NCBI RefSeq assembly: GCF_937958535.1
Contig: NZ_CALGNQ010000109.1
Span: 1-20,017, forward strand
Direction: 5' to 3'
DNA length: 20,017 bases
From: an uncultured Georgenia sp.
GTDB lineage: Bacteria > Actinomycetota > Actinomycetes > Actinomycetales > Actinomycetaceae
Part shown: piece by piece, positions 14,206-20,017 of the stretch
How positions within the stretch are numbered: position 1 is the first letter of the stretch
Layout of the letters: every line of letters begins with the position of its first letter
The notes under the pieces: generated by a model
What the model was told of the DNA's origin: nothing
The model's database searches: none
Seen by the model: the letters and a program-made list of their open reading frames with translations, nothing else
Program-made: the position numbers and the translations under genes

Positions 14206-14233
14206 ACTATCGGCAGCACGAGGGCCGTGTTGA
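14206..14233 (-). promoter_or_regulatory. Promoter of the PAS-chemoreceptor-sirtuin operon
   Basis: On the minus strand TCAACA (14233-14228, 4 of 6 to TTGACA), a 16-nt spacer and GATAGT (14211-14206, 4 of 6 to TATAAT) precede GTG 14198 by 7 nt, so the transcript would be leaderless. No separate promoter is apparent before the overlapping downstream genes. Confidence 0.5.
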
Positions 14234-14287
14234 GCGGTCGGGGGACGCGGTGAGGTGAGCGCCACAGGAGTGCCTGCCCCGGGGTGG

Positions 14288-14316
14288 TTGGGAGCGCCGG
14301 AGGGTGCCGTTACACT
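14288..14316 (+). promoter_or_regulatory. Promoter of tRNA-Ser(CGA)
   Basis: TTGGGA (14288-14293) and TACACT (14311-14316) are each 4 of 6 to consensus with an ideal 17-nt spacer. The -10 ends 7 nt before the first base of the mature tRNA, so the primary transcript would have almost no 5' leader. Confidence 0.7.
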
Positions 14317-14323
14317 GGTCGGC

Positions 14324-14408
14324 GGTAGCGTGTCCGAGCGGCCGAAGGTGCGGCACTCGAAATGCCGTGTGGTGAAAGCCACCGTGGGTTCAAATCCCAC
14401 CGCTACCG
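14324..14408 (+). tRNA. tRNA-Ser (anticodon CGA)
   Basis: The acceptor stem GGTAGCG (14324-14330) pairs with CGCTACC (14401-14407), with discriminator G at 14408. The anticodon stem CGGCA/TGCCG holds the loop CTCGAAA with anticodon CGA, which reads UCG. A long variable arm (TGGTGAAAGCCACC region) marks it as a class II serine tRNA. The T arm GTGGG-TTCAAAT-CCCAC is intact. The 3' CCA is not encoded. Confidence 0.97.
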
Positions 14409-14414
14409 CTCGCG

Positions 14415-14447
14415 TCGGCCCGGGGCCCCACAGGGACCCCGGGCCGA
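14415..14447 (+). terminator. Hairpin terminator after tRNA-Ser(CGA)
   Basis: A perfect 11-bp GC-rich stem (14415-14425 with 14437-14447) with an 11-nt loop begins 7 nt after the tRNA. It may also end the convergent amidotransferase transcript, which stops at 14515. Confidence 0.75.
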
Positions 14448-14514
14448 GCCGTCTGCCGCGCGGTGCCCGGTGCAGCCAGGGCGCACCCGTACGGGCGAGC
14501 CGGGCCCGCGGGTC

Positions 14515-15246
14515 TCAGCGGGCGTAGCGCTGGACGAAGTTGGCCAGGATCTTCCCGACGTGGCTGACGTCCGCAGCGGAGACCTCGCGGCGGATCTGGT
14601 CGAACTCGCTCGGGTCGGCGTAGCCGGCGTGCCGGTAGATCTCCATCCGCTCCAGCAGCGTCTCGAGGGTGAGCTCGGGGTGGAACTGGGTGCCGTAGAG
14701 GTTGGTGCGCACCCGGAACATCTGCACCGGGCAGGCCTCGGACGTCGCCAGCAGGACGGCGCTCTCCGGCAGGTAGGTGCACGCCTCCTTGTGCCCCACG
14801 TACGCCTGGAAGCTGCGCGGCAGACCCGCCAGGACCGGGTCGGCGAGCCCCTCCTCCGTCAGCGTGATCACCGGTGCCCCGATCGGCTCGGCGTACGTCC
14901 CGTCGATGACGCCGCCGATGTGTCGGGCGAGGGTGCCGACCCCGTAGCAGGCGCCGAAGAACGGGAAGTCGCGCTCCCGCAGCACGTCGAGGAGACCACT
15001 GAGCTCGGCCTCGACCCGGCGCTGGGTGTCGCTCTTGTGGCTGTCGGGGATGGAGCTGGTGAAGGGGCTGCCACCGACGATGATGCCGGAGTAGTCGTCG
15101 AGGTCGAGGTCGGGCAGCGGCTCCGCCTCGAGCCGGATGCGGCGCAGCTCGTGCTCCTCCAGGCCGGCGAGCTCGAGGATGGAGGCGTACTCCGAGTCGG
15201 CCGCGACGTCCTCGGACCGGGTGGCGAGCAGCAGGAAGGGCTTCAC
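14515..15246 (-). CDS. Class I glutamine amidotransferase-like protein (GuaA-type GATase)
   Basis: This 243-residue stand-alone class I amidotransferase domain has a complete triad: Cys100 in the elbow FFGACYG (97-102), and His189 with Glu191 in GTQFHPEL (185-192). The GIIVGGSPF block (54-62) matches the GMP synthetase-type GATase fold. GATase domains release ammonia from glutamine for a partner synthase, but no synthase domain is fused or adjacent. Proteins like this one in actinobacteria are annotated as glutamine amidotransferase or GMP synthase-like, and the acceptor is unknown. GTG 15246 gives the typical MKPFLLLATR start, with TACCCT 7 nt upstream as a leaderless -10. GTG 15273 would overlap the upstream gene. 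The DUF4190-like gene ends 23 nt upstream on the same strand. Confidence 0.87.
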   Translation of the reverse strand: MKPFLLLATRSEDVAADSEYASILELAGLEEHELRRIRLEAEPLPDLDLDDYSGIIVGGSPFTSSIPDSHKSDTQRRVEAELSGLLDVLRERDFPFFGACYGVGTLARHIGGVIDGTYAEPIGAPVITLTEEGLADPVLAGLPRSFQAYVGHKEACTYLPESAVLLATSEACPVQMFRVRTNLYGTQFHPELTLETLLERMEIYRHAGYADPSEFDQIRREVSAADVSHVGKILANFVQRYAR

Positions 15247-15253
15247 GAGCGGC

Positions 15254-15259
15254 AGGGTA
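15254..15259 (-). promoter_or_regulatory. -10 of a leaderless promoter for the amidotransferase
   Basis: On the minus strand TACCCT lies 7 nt before GTG 15246, in the 23-nt gap to the upstream gene. The -35 would fall inside that gene and is not clear. Confidence 0.4.
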
Positions 15260-15269
15260 TCCCCGAGGG

Positions 15270-15758
15270 TCACATGCCGCCGGAGCGGACGACGAGGAAG
15301 AGGAGGAGGATCCCGAGCCAGATCGCGGTCATGGCGTACCCCAGTGCCAAACCCGCGACAGCCAGCCCACGACCGCCCTGGTAGGAGCTCCGCAACCGCC
15401 GCACAGCGGCGTGGCCGAAGGCGATGGCGAGCAGACCGACTCCCGGCAGGAGGATCCCGACGATGCCGAGGACCATCGCGGTCACCGCAAGCCCGTCGTT
15501 GCGGTACGCGGGCGTGGTGTACCCGGCACCGCTGAGCACCTGCGCCCGGTGCCGCTCGGTGGTCTCGAAGGCGTGGGTGTAGGAGCCCGGCAGCGGCGTG
15601 CTCCCCGGCGGCGGAGCGGCGTACGGGTCGTGCCCCGGGGAAGGGTGCGGGGCCGGGCCGTAGGAACCCGGCGCGGTGGGGTCCGGTCCGGCAGGCGGGG
15701 TGGGTCCCGCGCCCCCTGAGGTCTCGCGCCCGGGGGCCCGCCACTGGTCGTCGCTCAC
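15270..15758 (-). CDS. DUF4190-like membrane protein with Pro-rich N terminus
   Basis: This 162-residue protein has a disordered Pro/Gly/Tyr-rich N-terminal half (1-85, with SYGPAPHPSPG and similar). Two hydrophobic segments follow at about 89-117 and 130-157, separated by FGHAAVRRLRSSYQGGRGLAVAGLALG. The pattern 'N.GLA...MVLGI ... A.GH.A..RLR.S...GRGLAVAGLALGY' is characteristic of DUF4190-type actinobacterial membrane proteins of unknown role. GTG 15758 gives MSDDQW and has GATGCT 7 nt upstream; ATG 15770 (MLDRV) is a close alternative. It is divergent from the uracil permease. The amidotransferase gene follows after 23 nt and may be partly co-transcribed. Confidence 0.8.
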   Translation of the reverse strand: MSDDQWRAPGRETSGGAGPTPPAGPDPTAPGSYGPAPHPSPGHDPYAAPPPGSTPLPGSYTHAFETTERHRAQVLSGAGYTTPAYRNDGLAVTAMVLGIVGILLPGVGLLAIAFGHAAVRRLRSSYQGGRGLAVAGLALGYAMTAIWLGILLLFLVVRSGGM

Positions 15759-15808
15759 CCGGTCAAGCATCCCATGAACGGCACCGACGACCGGGTCTCC
15801 ACAGGCGG

Positions 15809-15843
15809 TAGTCTGCGCGCGACATCCACCCGCGGTGAAGGGG
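15809..15843 (+). promoter_or_regulatory. -10 and ribosome binding site of the uracil permease
   Basis: TAGTCT (15809-15814) is a plausible -10 without a clear -35. GAAGGGG (15837-15843) is a purine-rich ribosome binding site 6 nt before ATG 15850. This gene appears to use a leadered mRNA, unlike many neighbours. I see no PyrR-type attenuator in the short leader. Confidence 0.4.
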
Positions 15844-15849
15844 TTGACC

Positions 15850-17163
15850 ATGGCGATCTGGACGGTGCACGGAGACGGAGTACGCGTCGGCCCCGGGGAG
15901 GTGGTGGCACCCCGCGAGCGGCTCAGCTGGCCCCGGACGATCGGGATCGGAGCCCAGCACGTCGTGGCGATGTTCGGGGCGACCTTCCTCGTCCCGCTCA
16001 TCACCGGCTTCCCGCCCGCGACGACCCTGTTCTTCTCCGCGGTCGGCACGATCCTCTTCCTCCTCATCACCCGGAACCGGGTGCCGAGCTACCTCGGCTC
16101 GAGCTTCGCCTTCATCGCCCCGATCGGCGCGGCCACCCAGGTCGGTGGCATGTCCGCGGCGCTCGGTGGGGTGCTCGTCACCGGTGTGCTGCTCGCGCTG
16201 GTCGGCCTCGTCGTCCACGTGGCCGGCGCCCGGTGGATCGACGTCGTCATGCCCCCGGTGGTCACCGGCACCGTGGTCGCACTCATCGGCTTCAACCTCG
16301 CACCGGCCGCGTGGGGCAACGTCTCCGAGGCGCCCACGACGGCGCTGGTGACCATCGCCGTCGTCGTCCTCGTCACCGTCCTGTTCCGCGGCATCATCGG
16401 CCGGCTCGCGATCCTCGTCGGGGTGCTGGCCGGGTACGTCGTCGCCGTGCTGCGCGGCGAGGTCGACTTCACGGCGGTCCGCGAGGCGGCGCTGGTCGGG
16501 CTGCCGACATTCACCGCGCCGTCCTTCGACCTCACCCTCATGGGACTGTTCGTGCCGGTCGTCGTCGTGCTCGTCGCCGAGAACATCGGGCACGTGAAGT
16601 CGGTCGCGGCGATGACCGGGGAGAACCTCGACGACGTCACCGGCCGCGCCCTCCTCGCCGACGGCGTCGCCACCACGCTCGCCGGCGCCGGCGGCGGCTC
16701 CGGCACCACGACCTACGCCGAGAACATCGGCGTCATGGCAGCGACCCGGGTCTACTCGACGGCGGCGTACTTCGTGGCCGCCGGGGTCGCGCTGCTCCTC
16801 AGCCTCTCGCCGAAGTTCGGTGAGCTCATCGCCACCGTCCCGGCCGGCGTGCTCGGCGGTGCCGCGACCGTGCTGTACGGGATGATCGGCGTCCTCGGCG
16901 CGCGGATCTGGGTACAGAACAGGGTCGACTTCTCCGACCCGGTCAACCTCACGACGGCGGGTATCGCGCTCATCATCGGGATCGCCAACTACACCTGGGT
17001 CGCCGGCGACATGCGCTTCGAGGGCATCGCCCTCGGTACCGCGGCCGCGCTGGGCGTCTACCACCTCATGCGGGCGCTGTCCCGCTGGCGGGGGACCAGC
17101 GCCGAGCCGGCGAGCCCGGCGTCGGTGCCCGCGCCCGAGACGCTGACCGACCCGCGGGCCTGA
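15850..17163 (+). CDS. Uracil permease, NCS2 family (UraA/RutG type)
   Basis: This 437-residue membrane transporter has about 14 hydrophobic segments and belongs to nucleobase:cation symporter family 2, importing uracil with protons. Key segments are QHVVAMFGATFLVPLITGF (36-54), SYLGSSFAFIAPI (80-92, the half-helix region), AENIGHVKSV (243-252) with Glu244 in TM8, and TTTYAENIGVMAATRVYS (286-303) with Glu291 in TM10. The TTY.ENIGVMA.TRVYS block is the version found in uracil rather than xanthine/urate carriers. The C terminus is a Pro/Ala-rich cytosolic tail. ATG 15850 has a well-placed ribosome binding site. It likely works with upp in uracil salvage. Confidence 0.93.
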   Translation: MAIWTVHGDGVRVGPGEVVAPRERLSWPRTIGIGAQHVVAMFGATFLVPLITGFPPATTLFFSAVGTILFLLITRNRVPSYLGSSFAFIAPIGAATQVGGMSAALGGVLVTGVLLALVGLVVHVAGARWIDVVMPPVVTGTVVALIGFNLAPAAWGNVSEAPTTALVTIAVVVLVTVLFRGIIGRLAILVGVLAGYVVAVLRGEVDFTAVREAALVGLPTFTAPSFDLTLMGLFVPVVVVLVAENIGHVKSVAAMTGENLDDVTGRALLADGVATTLAGAGGGSGTTTYAENIGVMAATRVYSTAAYFVAAGVALLLSLSPKFGELIATVPAGVLGGAATVLYGMIGVLGARIWVQNRVDFSDPVNLTTAGIALIIGIANYTWVAGDMRFEGIALGTAAALGVYHLMRALSRWRGTSAEPASPASVPAPETLTDPRA

Positions 17164-17191
17164 GGCCGAGGCGGCCCGACCCGCGGGTCCC

Positions 17192-17211
17192 AGCCCGGCC
17201 GGGTCCGGGCT
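17192..17211. terminator. Hairpin between convergent permease and LytR_C genes
   Basis: AGCCCGG (17192-17198) pairs with CCGGGCT (17205-17211) around a 6-nt loop, 28 nt after the permease stop. The 94-nt convergent gap also holds perfect palindromes at 17178-17189 and 17222-17235. Which of these acts as terminator cannot be settled by eye. Confidence 0.45.
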
Positions 17212-17257
17212 CCATGCGTGAGCCGTGCGCACGGCGACCCGCAGGTCCGAGCCCGGC

Positions 17258-17902
17258 TCAGTCTTCGGCGGCCTCCTCGTCGGCCGCCTCGTCGACGGGG
17301 TCGTCACTCGGCACGGTCACCGGGGTGCAGCCCGGCGGTGGGGCGAGCGGCTCCTCCGGGTCGACCGGGTTGGACTCGGGCTCCGGGATCTCGCTGAACG
17401 CGCCGCCGAGCACGACGTCGATCGTCGCGTCCTCGCGCCCGTCCAGGGTGACGGTCGAGCCGGGGATGAGCTGGGCGACCGTGTAGGCCGCCTGCAGGCC
17501 GCGCGCACCGCTGACGATGTTCGCCACGCCCTCGAAGCTGCCGCCGTAGTTCGCCTCCTGGGAGATGACGATGCCGTACTGCGCGAGCCCGCCGGCCGTC
17601 CGGGCGGCCAGCCCGCTCTGGTCGGTCGCGTTGTAGACGTTGGCGGTGATCTCCCCGAAGGGGGCCGGCAGCGCGTTGGCGGGCGGGCACGGCACGCTGG
17701 CCGATGCGGCGTCGGTCGGCTCGGGGGAGCTGAACGGCCGGGCGAAGGGGGAGGGGATCACCCGCCCCCACACGGCGGCGGACACGAGCAGGACAGCGAG
17801 CAGCGCGGTGATGAGGATCCCGAAGATCAGCGTCTGCCGTTGCTGCAGGCGGCGGCGACGCGCGGCGCGCCGCCGCTCGGCCTCGGCTAGGTCGGTCGTC
17901 AC
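17258..17902 (-). CDS. LytR C-terminal (LytR_C) domain membrane protein
   Basis: This 214-residue protein has a basic cytosolic start (RRRAARRRRLQQRQ), one transmembrane helix at about 25-47, and an extracytoplasmic LytR_C domain at 84-170. Its hallmarks are VYNATDQSGLAARTAGGLAQ (89-108), GIVISQEANYG and the closing IDVVLGGAF. The tail is acidic (EEPLAP... DEAADEEAAED). It has no LytR-CpsA-Psr phosphotransferase domain, so it should not ligate wall polymers itself; a role at the cell envelope is assumed. GTG 17902 is preceded by TACCTT and 6 nt. The next gene upstream on the same strand is the 'VapB-family' gene, an actinobacterial neighbourhood I recognise. Confidence 0.88.
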   Translation of the reverse strand: MTTDLAEAERRRAARRRRLQQRQTLIFGILITALLAVLLVSAAVWGRVIPSPFARPFSSPEPTDAASASVPCPPANALPAPFGEITANVYNATDQSGLAARTAGGLAQYGIVISQEANYGGSFEGVANIVSGARGLQAAYTVAQLIPGSTVTLDGREDATIDVVLGGAFSEIPEPESNPVDPEEPLAPPPGCTPVTVPSDDPVDEAADEEAAED

Positions 17903-17908
17903 AGCCCA

Positions 17909-17914
17909 AAGGTA
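17909..17914 (-). promoter_or_regulatory. -10 of a leaderless promoter for the LytR_C gene
   Basis: On the minus strand TACCTT lies 6 nt before GTG 17902 in the 69-nt gap to the upstream gene. No Shine-Dalgarno sequence and no clear -35. Confidence 0.45.
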
Positions 17915-17971
17915 ACGGCTGCGCCGCGACCCCCGTGCCACCGGCACGGCCGGCGGGCGACCAGGGCCGCG

Positions 17972-18295
17972 TCAGCGGCCGGTGACCACGCTGCCGTCGT
18001 CGGCGAGCTCCAGCACGCGGGCGTGGACGTGGAGGCGCTGCTGCAGAGCGGCCCGCAGCGCCCGGTGCAGCCCGTCCTCGAGGTAGAGGGTGCCGCGCCA
18101 GGAGACGACGTGGGCGAACAGGTCCCCGTAGAACGTTGAGTCCTCGGCGAGGAGGTGGCGCAGGTCGAGCTCGCGCTTGGTCGTCACGAGCTCGTCGAGC
18201 CGGACCTGCCGGGGTGGGACGGACGCCCAGTCGCGCGTGCTCTCCACCCCGTGGTCGGGGTACGGGCGGCCGTCGCCCACTGCCTTGAAGATCAC
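17972..18295 (-). CDS. Actinobacterial conserved protein annotated as VapB-family antitoxin
   Basis: This 107-residue soluble protein starts MIFKAVGDGRPYPDHG, continues PPRQVRLDELVTTKRELDL (27-45) and LLAEDSTFYGDLFAHVVSW (48-66), then YLEDGLHRALRAALQQR (71-87). The family is highly conserved among actinobacteria and is often labelled 'type II toxin-antitoxin system VapB family antitoxin' because the QVRLDELVTTKR segment resembles a DNA-binding ribbon. There is no VapC-type PIN toxin beside it, and its conservation and chromosomal neighbourhood (LytR_C gene, tRNA-Ser) argue for a housekeeping role that is not known. GTG 18295 matches the family start and has TACCAT 6 nt upstream. Confidence 0.88.
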   Translation of the reverse strand: MIFKAVGDGRPYPDHGVESTRDWASVPPRQVRLDELVTTKRELDLRHLLAEDSTFYGDLFAHVVSWRGTLYLEDGLHRALRAALQQRLHVHARVLELADDGSVVTGR

Positions 18296-18301
18296 GGGAC
18301 G

Positions 18302-18332
18302 ATGGTAGGGCGCTGCCCGCTCGACAGGACAA
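18302..18332 (-). promoter_or_regulatory. Promoter of the VapB-like gene (leaderless)
   Basis: On the minus strand TTGTCC (18332-18327) and TACCAT (18307-18302) are 19 nt apart, and the -10 ends 6 nt before GTG 18295. No Shine-Dalgarno sequence is present. The -10 is better supported than the -35. Confidence 0.5.
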
Positions 18333-18375
18333 TGTGCCCGGCAGGTCCGGCTCGGTCCGCGCGCTTCCCGGGGAC

Positions 18376-18418
18376 GACGAAGGGCCCGCGACCACGTCCG
18401 GTCACGGGCCCTTCGTCC
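18376..18418 (-). terminator. Hairpin terminator after tRNA-Ser(GGA)
   Basis: A perfect 13-bp stem (18376-18388 with 18405-18417) starts within a few bases of the tRNA 3' end. Inside its 16-nt loop, GACC and GGTC can form a further 4-bp stem. No U-tract. Confidence 0.85.
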
Positions 18419-18420
18419 GG

Positions 18421-18505
18421 CGGAGGATGGGGGATTCGAACCCCCGAGGGCGTGAACCCAACACGCTTTCCAAGCGTGCGCCATAGGCCGCTAGGCGAAT
18501 CCTCC
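18421..18505 (-). tRNA. tRNA-Ser (anticodon GGA)
   Basis: On the minus strand GGAGGAT (18505-18499) pairs with ATCCTCC (18428-18422), with discriminator G at 18421. The anticodon stem CACGC/GCGTG holds the loop TTGGAAA with anticodon GGA, which reads UCC and UCU. The long variable arm and the T arm GGGGG-TTCGAAT-CCCCC confirm a class II serine tRNA. CCA is not encoded. The start is divergent from the SRP RNA gene. Confidence 0.97.
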
Positions 18506-18609
18506 GCCTCCGAGGGTACCCGAGGAAGTGGCGCCGATCGAACCGCATGTCGCCAGGTGTGCCCGACGCCTCAGTCCGGCGGACGGTTCGACGCCGCCGG
18601 TCGGTCCGT

Positions 18610-18615
18610 TAGACT
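18610..18615 (+). promoter_or_regulatory. -10 of the SRP RNA promoter
   Basis: TAGACT lies about 7 nt before the first base of the closing SRP helix. No convincing -35 is seen at 16-18 nt. The stretch 18506-18609 otherwise shows no gene. Confidence 0.5.
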
Positions 18616-18617
18616 GG

Positions 18618-18713
18618 GCGGCGACCCCTCGTGCGGCGTCACCCCACTGAACTCCCCCAGGGCCGGAAGGCAGCAAGGGCAGGTGGGCTCTGGCGGGTGC
18701 GCGAGGGGTCCTT
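18618..18713 (+). ncRNA. ffs: Signal recognition particle RNA, small bacterial type (4.5S)
   Basis: The universally conserved SRP hairpin tip is present as GGCCGGAAGGCAGCAAGGGC (18661-18680), with the GGAA tetraloop and the AGCA/AGGCAG internal-loop bases that bind Ffh. The closing stem pairs GACCCCTCG (18623-18631) with CGAGGGGTC (18702-18710). There is no Alu domain, so this is the short eubacterial form that targets membrane proteins with Ffh and FtsY. End points are approximate. The gene lies just upstream of dnaX, as in other actinobacteria. Confidence 0.95.
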
Positions 18714-18765
18714 GTATGTCCCGGGCCGCGTCCACAACAGGGCGCGGTGAGGTCGCGAGGACGCC

Positions 18766-18771
18766 TAGAGT
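18766..18771 (+). promoter_or_regulatory. -10 of a leaderless promoter for dnaX
   Basis: TAGAGT lies 7 nt before GTG 18779, with no ribosome binding site. It is one of the clearest cases of the recurring layout in the window. No good -35. Confidence 0.55.
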
Positions 18772-18778
18772 TCTTCAG

Positions 18779-20017
18779 GTGAGCACCGCCCTGTACCGCC
18801 GCTACCGACCCGAGACCTTCGCGGACGTCATCGGCCAGGAGCACGTGACCGACCCGTTGCGGGCGGCCCTGCGCTCCGACCGCATCACTCACGCGTACCT
18901 GTTCTCCGGGCCGCGCGGGTGCGGGAAGACGACGTCGGCGCGCATCTTCGCCCGCTGTCTCAACTGCGTGGAGGGGCCCACCGACACCCCCTGCGGGACC
19001 TGCCCGAGCTGTGTGGAGCTGGCGCGCGACGGCGCCGGCTCCCTCGACGTCGTCGAGATGGACGCCGCCTCGCACGGCGGTGTCGACGACGCCCGGGAGC
19101 TGCGGGAGCGGGCCGCCTTCGCGCCCGCCCGCGACCGGTACAAGATCTTCATCATCGACGAGGCCCACATGGTGACGAACCAGGGCTTCAACGCGCTGCT
19201 CAAGCTCGTCGAGGAGCCGCCCGCGCACGTGAAGTTCGTCTTCGCGACGACGGAGCCGGAGAAGGTCATCGGGACGATCCGCTCCCGCACCCACCACTAC
19301 CCGTTCCGCCTTGTCCCGCCGGAGCGGCTCCAGGCCTACCTCGAGGGGCTGTGCACGACCGAGGGGGTGGCGGTCGAGGAGGGCGTGCTGCCGCTCGTCG
19401 TCCGGGCCGGGGGCGGCTCGGTGCGCGACTCCCTGTCCGTGCTCGACCAGCTCATCGCGGGTGCGGAGGAGGGGCGGATCAGCTACGAGCGGGCGGTCAC
19501 CCTGCTCGGCTACACGCACGCCACTCTGCTCGACGACGTCGTCGACGCCCTGGCGGCCCGCGACGGCGCCAGCCTGTTCCGGGTGGTGGACCGGGTCATC
19601 GACTCGGGGCACGACCCGCGTCGCTTCGCCGAGGACCTCCTCGAGCGGATCCGCGACCTCGTCGTCATCGCGGTCTCCGGGGAGCACGCGGCCACGGTGC
19701 TGCGCTCGCTCCCCAAGGACCAGTTCGAGCGGATGCGGGTCCAGTCCCAGCAGCTCGGACCGGCCGAGCTGTCCCGTGCCGGCGACCTCGTCAACGACGC
19801 CCTGACCGAGATGAGCGGCGCCACCTCCCCCCGGCTGCAGCTGGAGCTGCTGTGCGCCCGGCTCCTGCTGCCGCGCGCGGACGACGCCGCCCGCGGGTAC
19901 GCTGCCCGGCTCGACCGCATCGAGCGGCACCTCGCCGGGGGCGGGCCGTCCGCCGCGGTCCGGCCGGCCGAGGCCGCCCCCGAGCAGCCGGCCCCCGCGC
20001 ACTCCGCCCCGCAGACC
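18779..20017 (+). CDS. dnaX: DNA polymerase III subunits gamma/tau, N-terminal part
   Basis: The first 413 codons of dnaX are present, and the frame is still open at the window end. The product is the AAA+ clamp-loader subunit that opens and loads the sliding clamp at the replication fork. Visible are YRRYRPETFADVIGQEHV (6-23), Walker A GPRGCGKT (44-51), the zinc module with cysteines 63, 72, 75 and 78, Walker B IFIIDEAH (123-130), the sensor 1 region FVFATTEPEKV (153-163), and the arginine-finger region GTIRSRTHHYPF (165-176). The clamp-loader collar domain follows to about 375, then a Pro/Ala-rich linker begins. The start is GTG 18779, the only one that keeps the family N terminus. Whether a gamma/tau frameshift site exists cannot be judged, since the C-terminal part is missing. 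Confidence 0.96.
   Translation, partial: MSTALYRRYRPETFADVIGQEHVTDPLRAALRSDRITHAYLFSGPRGCGKTTSARIFARCLNCVEGPTDTPCGTCPSCVELARDGAGSLDVVEMDAASHGGVDDARELRERAAFAPARDRYKIFIIDEAHMVTNQGFNALLKLVEEPPAHVKFVFATTEPEKVIGTIRSRTHHYPFRLVPPERLQAYLEGLCTTEGVAVEEGVLPLVVRAGGGSVRDSLSVLDQLIAGAEEGRISYERAVTLLGYTHATLLDDVVDALAARDGASLFRVVDRVIDSGHDPRRFAEDLLERIRDLVVIAVSGEHAATVLRSLPKDQFERMRVQSQQLGPAELSRAGDLVNDALTEMSGATSPRLQLELLCARLLLPRADDAARGYAARLDRIERHLAGGGPSAAVRPAEAAPEQPAPAHSAPQT

Noticed and set aside
14324..14408. tRNA-Ser genes as sites of an integrated element (tRNA att site)
   Set aside because: No integrase, duplicated tRNA 3' end or foreign-composition DNA is present near either tRNA.
17972..18295. A functional toxin-antitoxin system
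   Set aside because: No toxin gene lies beside it, and the family is broadly conserved as a single gene.
18491..20002. 503-codon minus-strand frame opposite the SRP RNA and dnaX
   Set aside because: It is antisense to dnaX and an RNA gene, with composition-driven sequence only.

Overview
The window is about 20 kb of very GC-rich, gene-dense DNA whose codons almost always end in G or C. It looks chromosomal and comes from a high-GC Gram-positive bacterium (Actinomycetota). The evidence is a small-type SRP RNA next to dnaX, a LytR_C-domain gene beside the actinobacterial 'VapB-family' gene, upp next to tadA, and many GTG starts that look leaderless. A member of the Micrococcales is my best guess, but the sequence alone does not fix the genus. 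I see no insertion sequence, phage, CRISPR array or plasmid function.

Layout. 1-410: 3' end of a secreted protein with 45-residue GDWDGDG repeats, closed by a strong hairpin. 531-1277: an orphan, divergent LamB/YcsF (PxpA-like) gene. 1453-3763 (minus): an ABC exporter operon of ATPase, FtsX-type permease and a 62-residue membrane protein, joined by 4-nt and 1-nt overlaps. 3935-4207: a small Rho-N/SAP-like protein. 4291-6401: a marR plus DHA2 drug-efflux operon behind an AT-rich palindrome that is probably its operator. 6394-7368 (minus): an alpha/beta hydrolase. 7429-9097: a beta-lactamase-fold lipoprotein coupled to an acylphosphatase. 9109-10398 (minus): a secreted CAP-domain protein with a long Pro/Glu-rich linker, whose promoter carries four tandem 9-nt boxes resembling MtrA sites. 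10590-11776: divergent upp and tadA. 11891-14198 (minus): a soluble Aer-like PAS protein, a soluble chemoreceptor signalling protein and a sirtuin, all overlapping and probably one operon. 14324-14408: tRNA-Ser(CGA) with promoter and terminator. 14515-15758 (minus): a glutamine amidotransferase and a DUF4190-like membrane protein. 15850-17163: a uracil permease. 17258-18295 (minus): a LytR_C-domain protein and a 'VapB-family' protein. 18421-18505 (minus): tRNA-Ser(GGA). 18618-18713: SRP RNA. 18779 to the end: dnaX, cut by the window edge.

How genes work together. The uracil permease and upp together take up uracil and convert it to UMP, although they lie 4.6 kb apart. MarR probably represses itself and the efflux pump. 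The CAP protein may belong to a cell-wall regulon. The PAS and chemoreceptor pair looks like an energy or redox receptor divided into two cytosolic subunits.

The most unusual observations are the split soluble Aer-like receptor coupled to a sirtuin, the tandem MtrA-like boxes on a leaderless CAP-gene promoter, and a nearly uniform leaderless promoter layout (TANNNT-like hexamer, 6-7 nt, then GTG or ATG) at ten genes. This layout was used to choose several start codons. Nothing here looks like a wholly new multi-gene defence or biosynthetic system.
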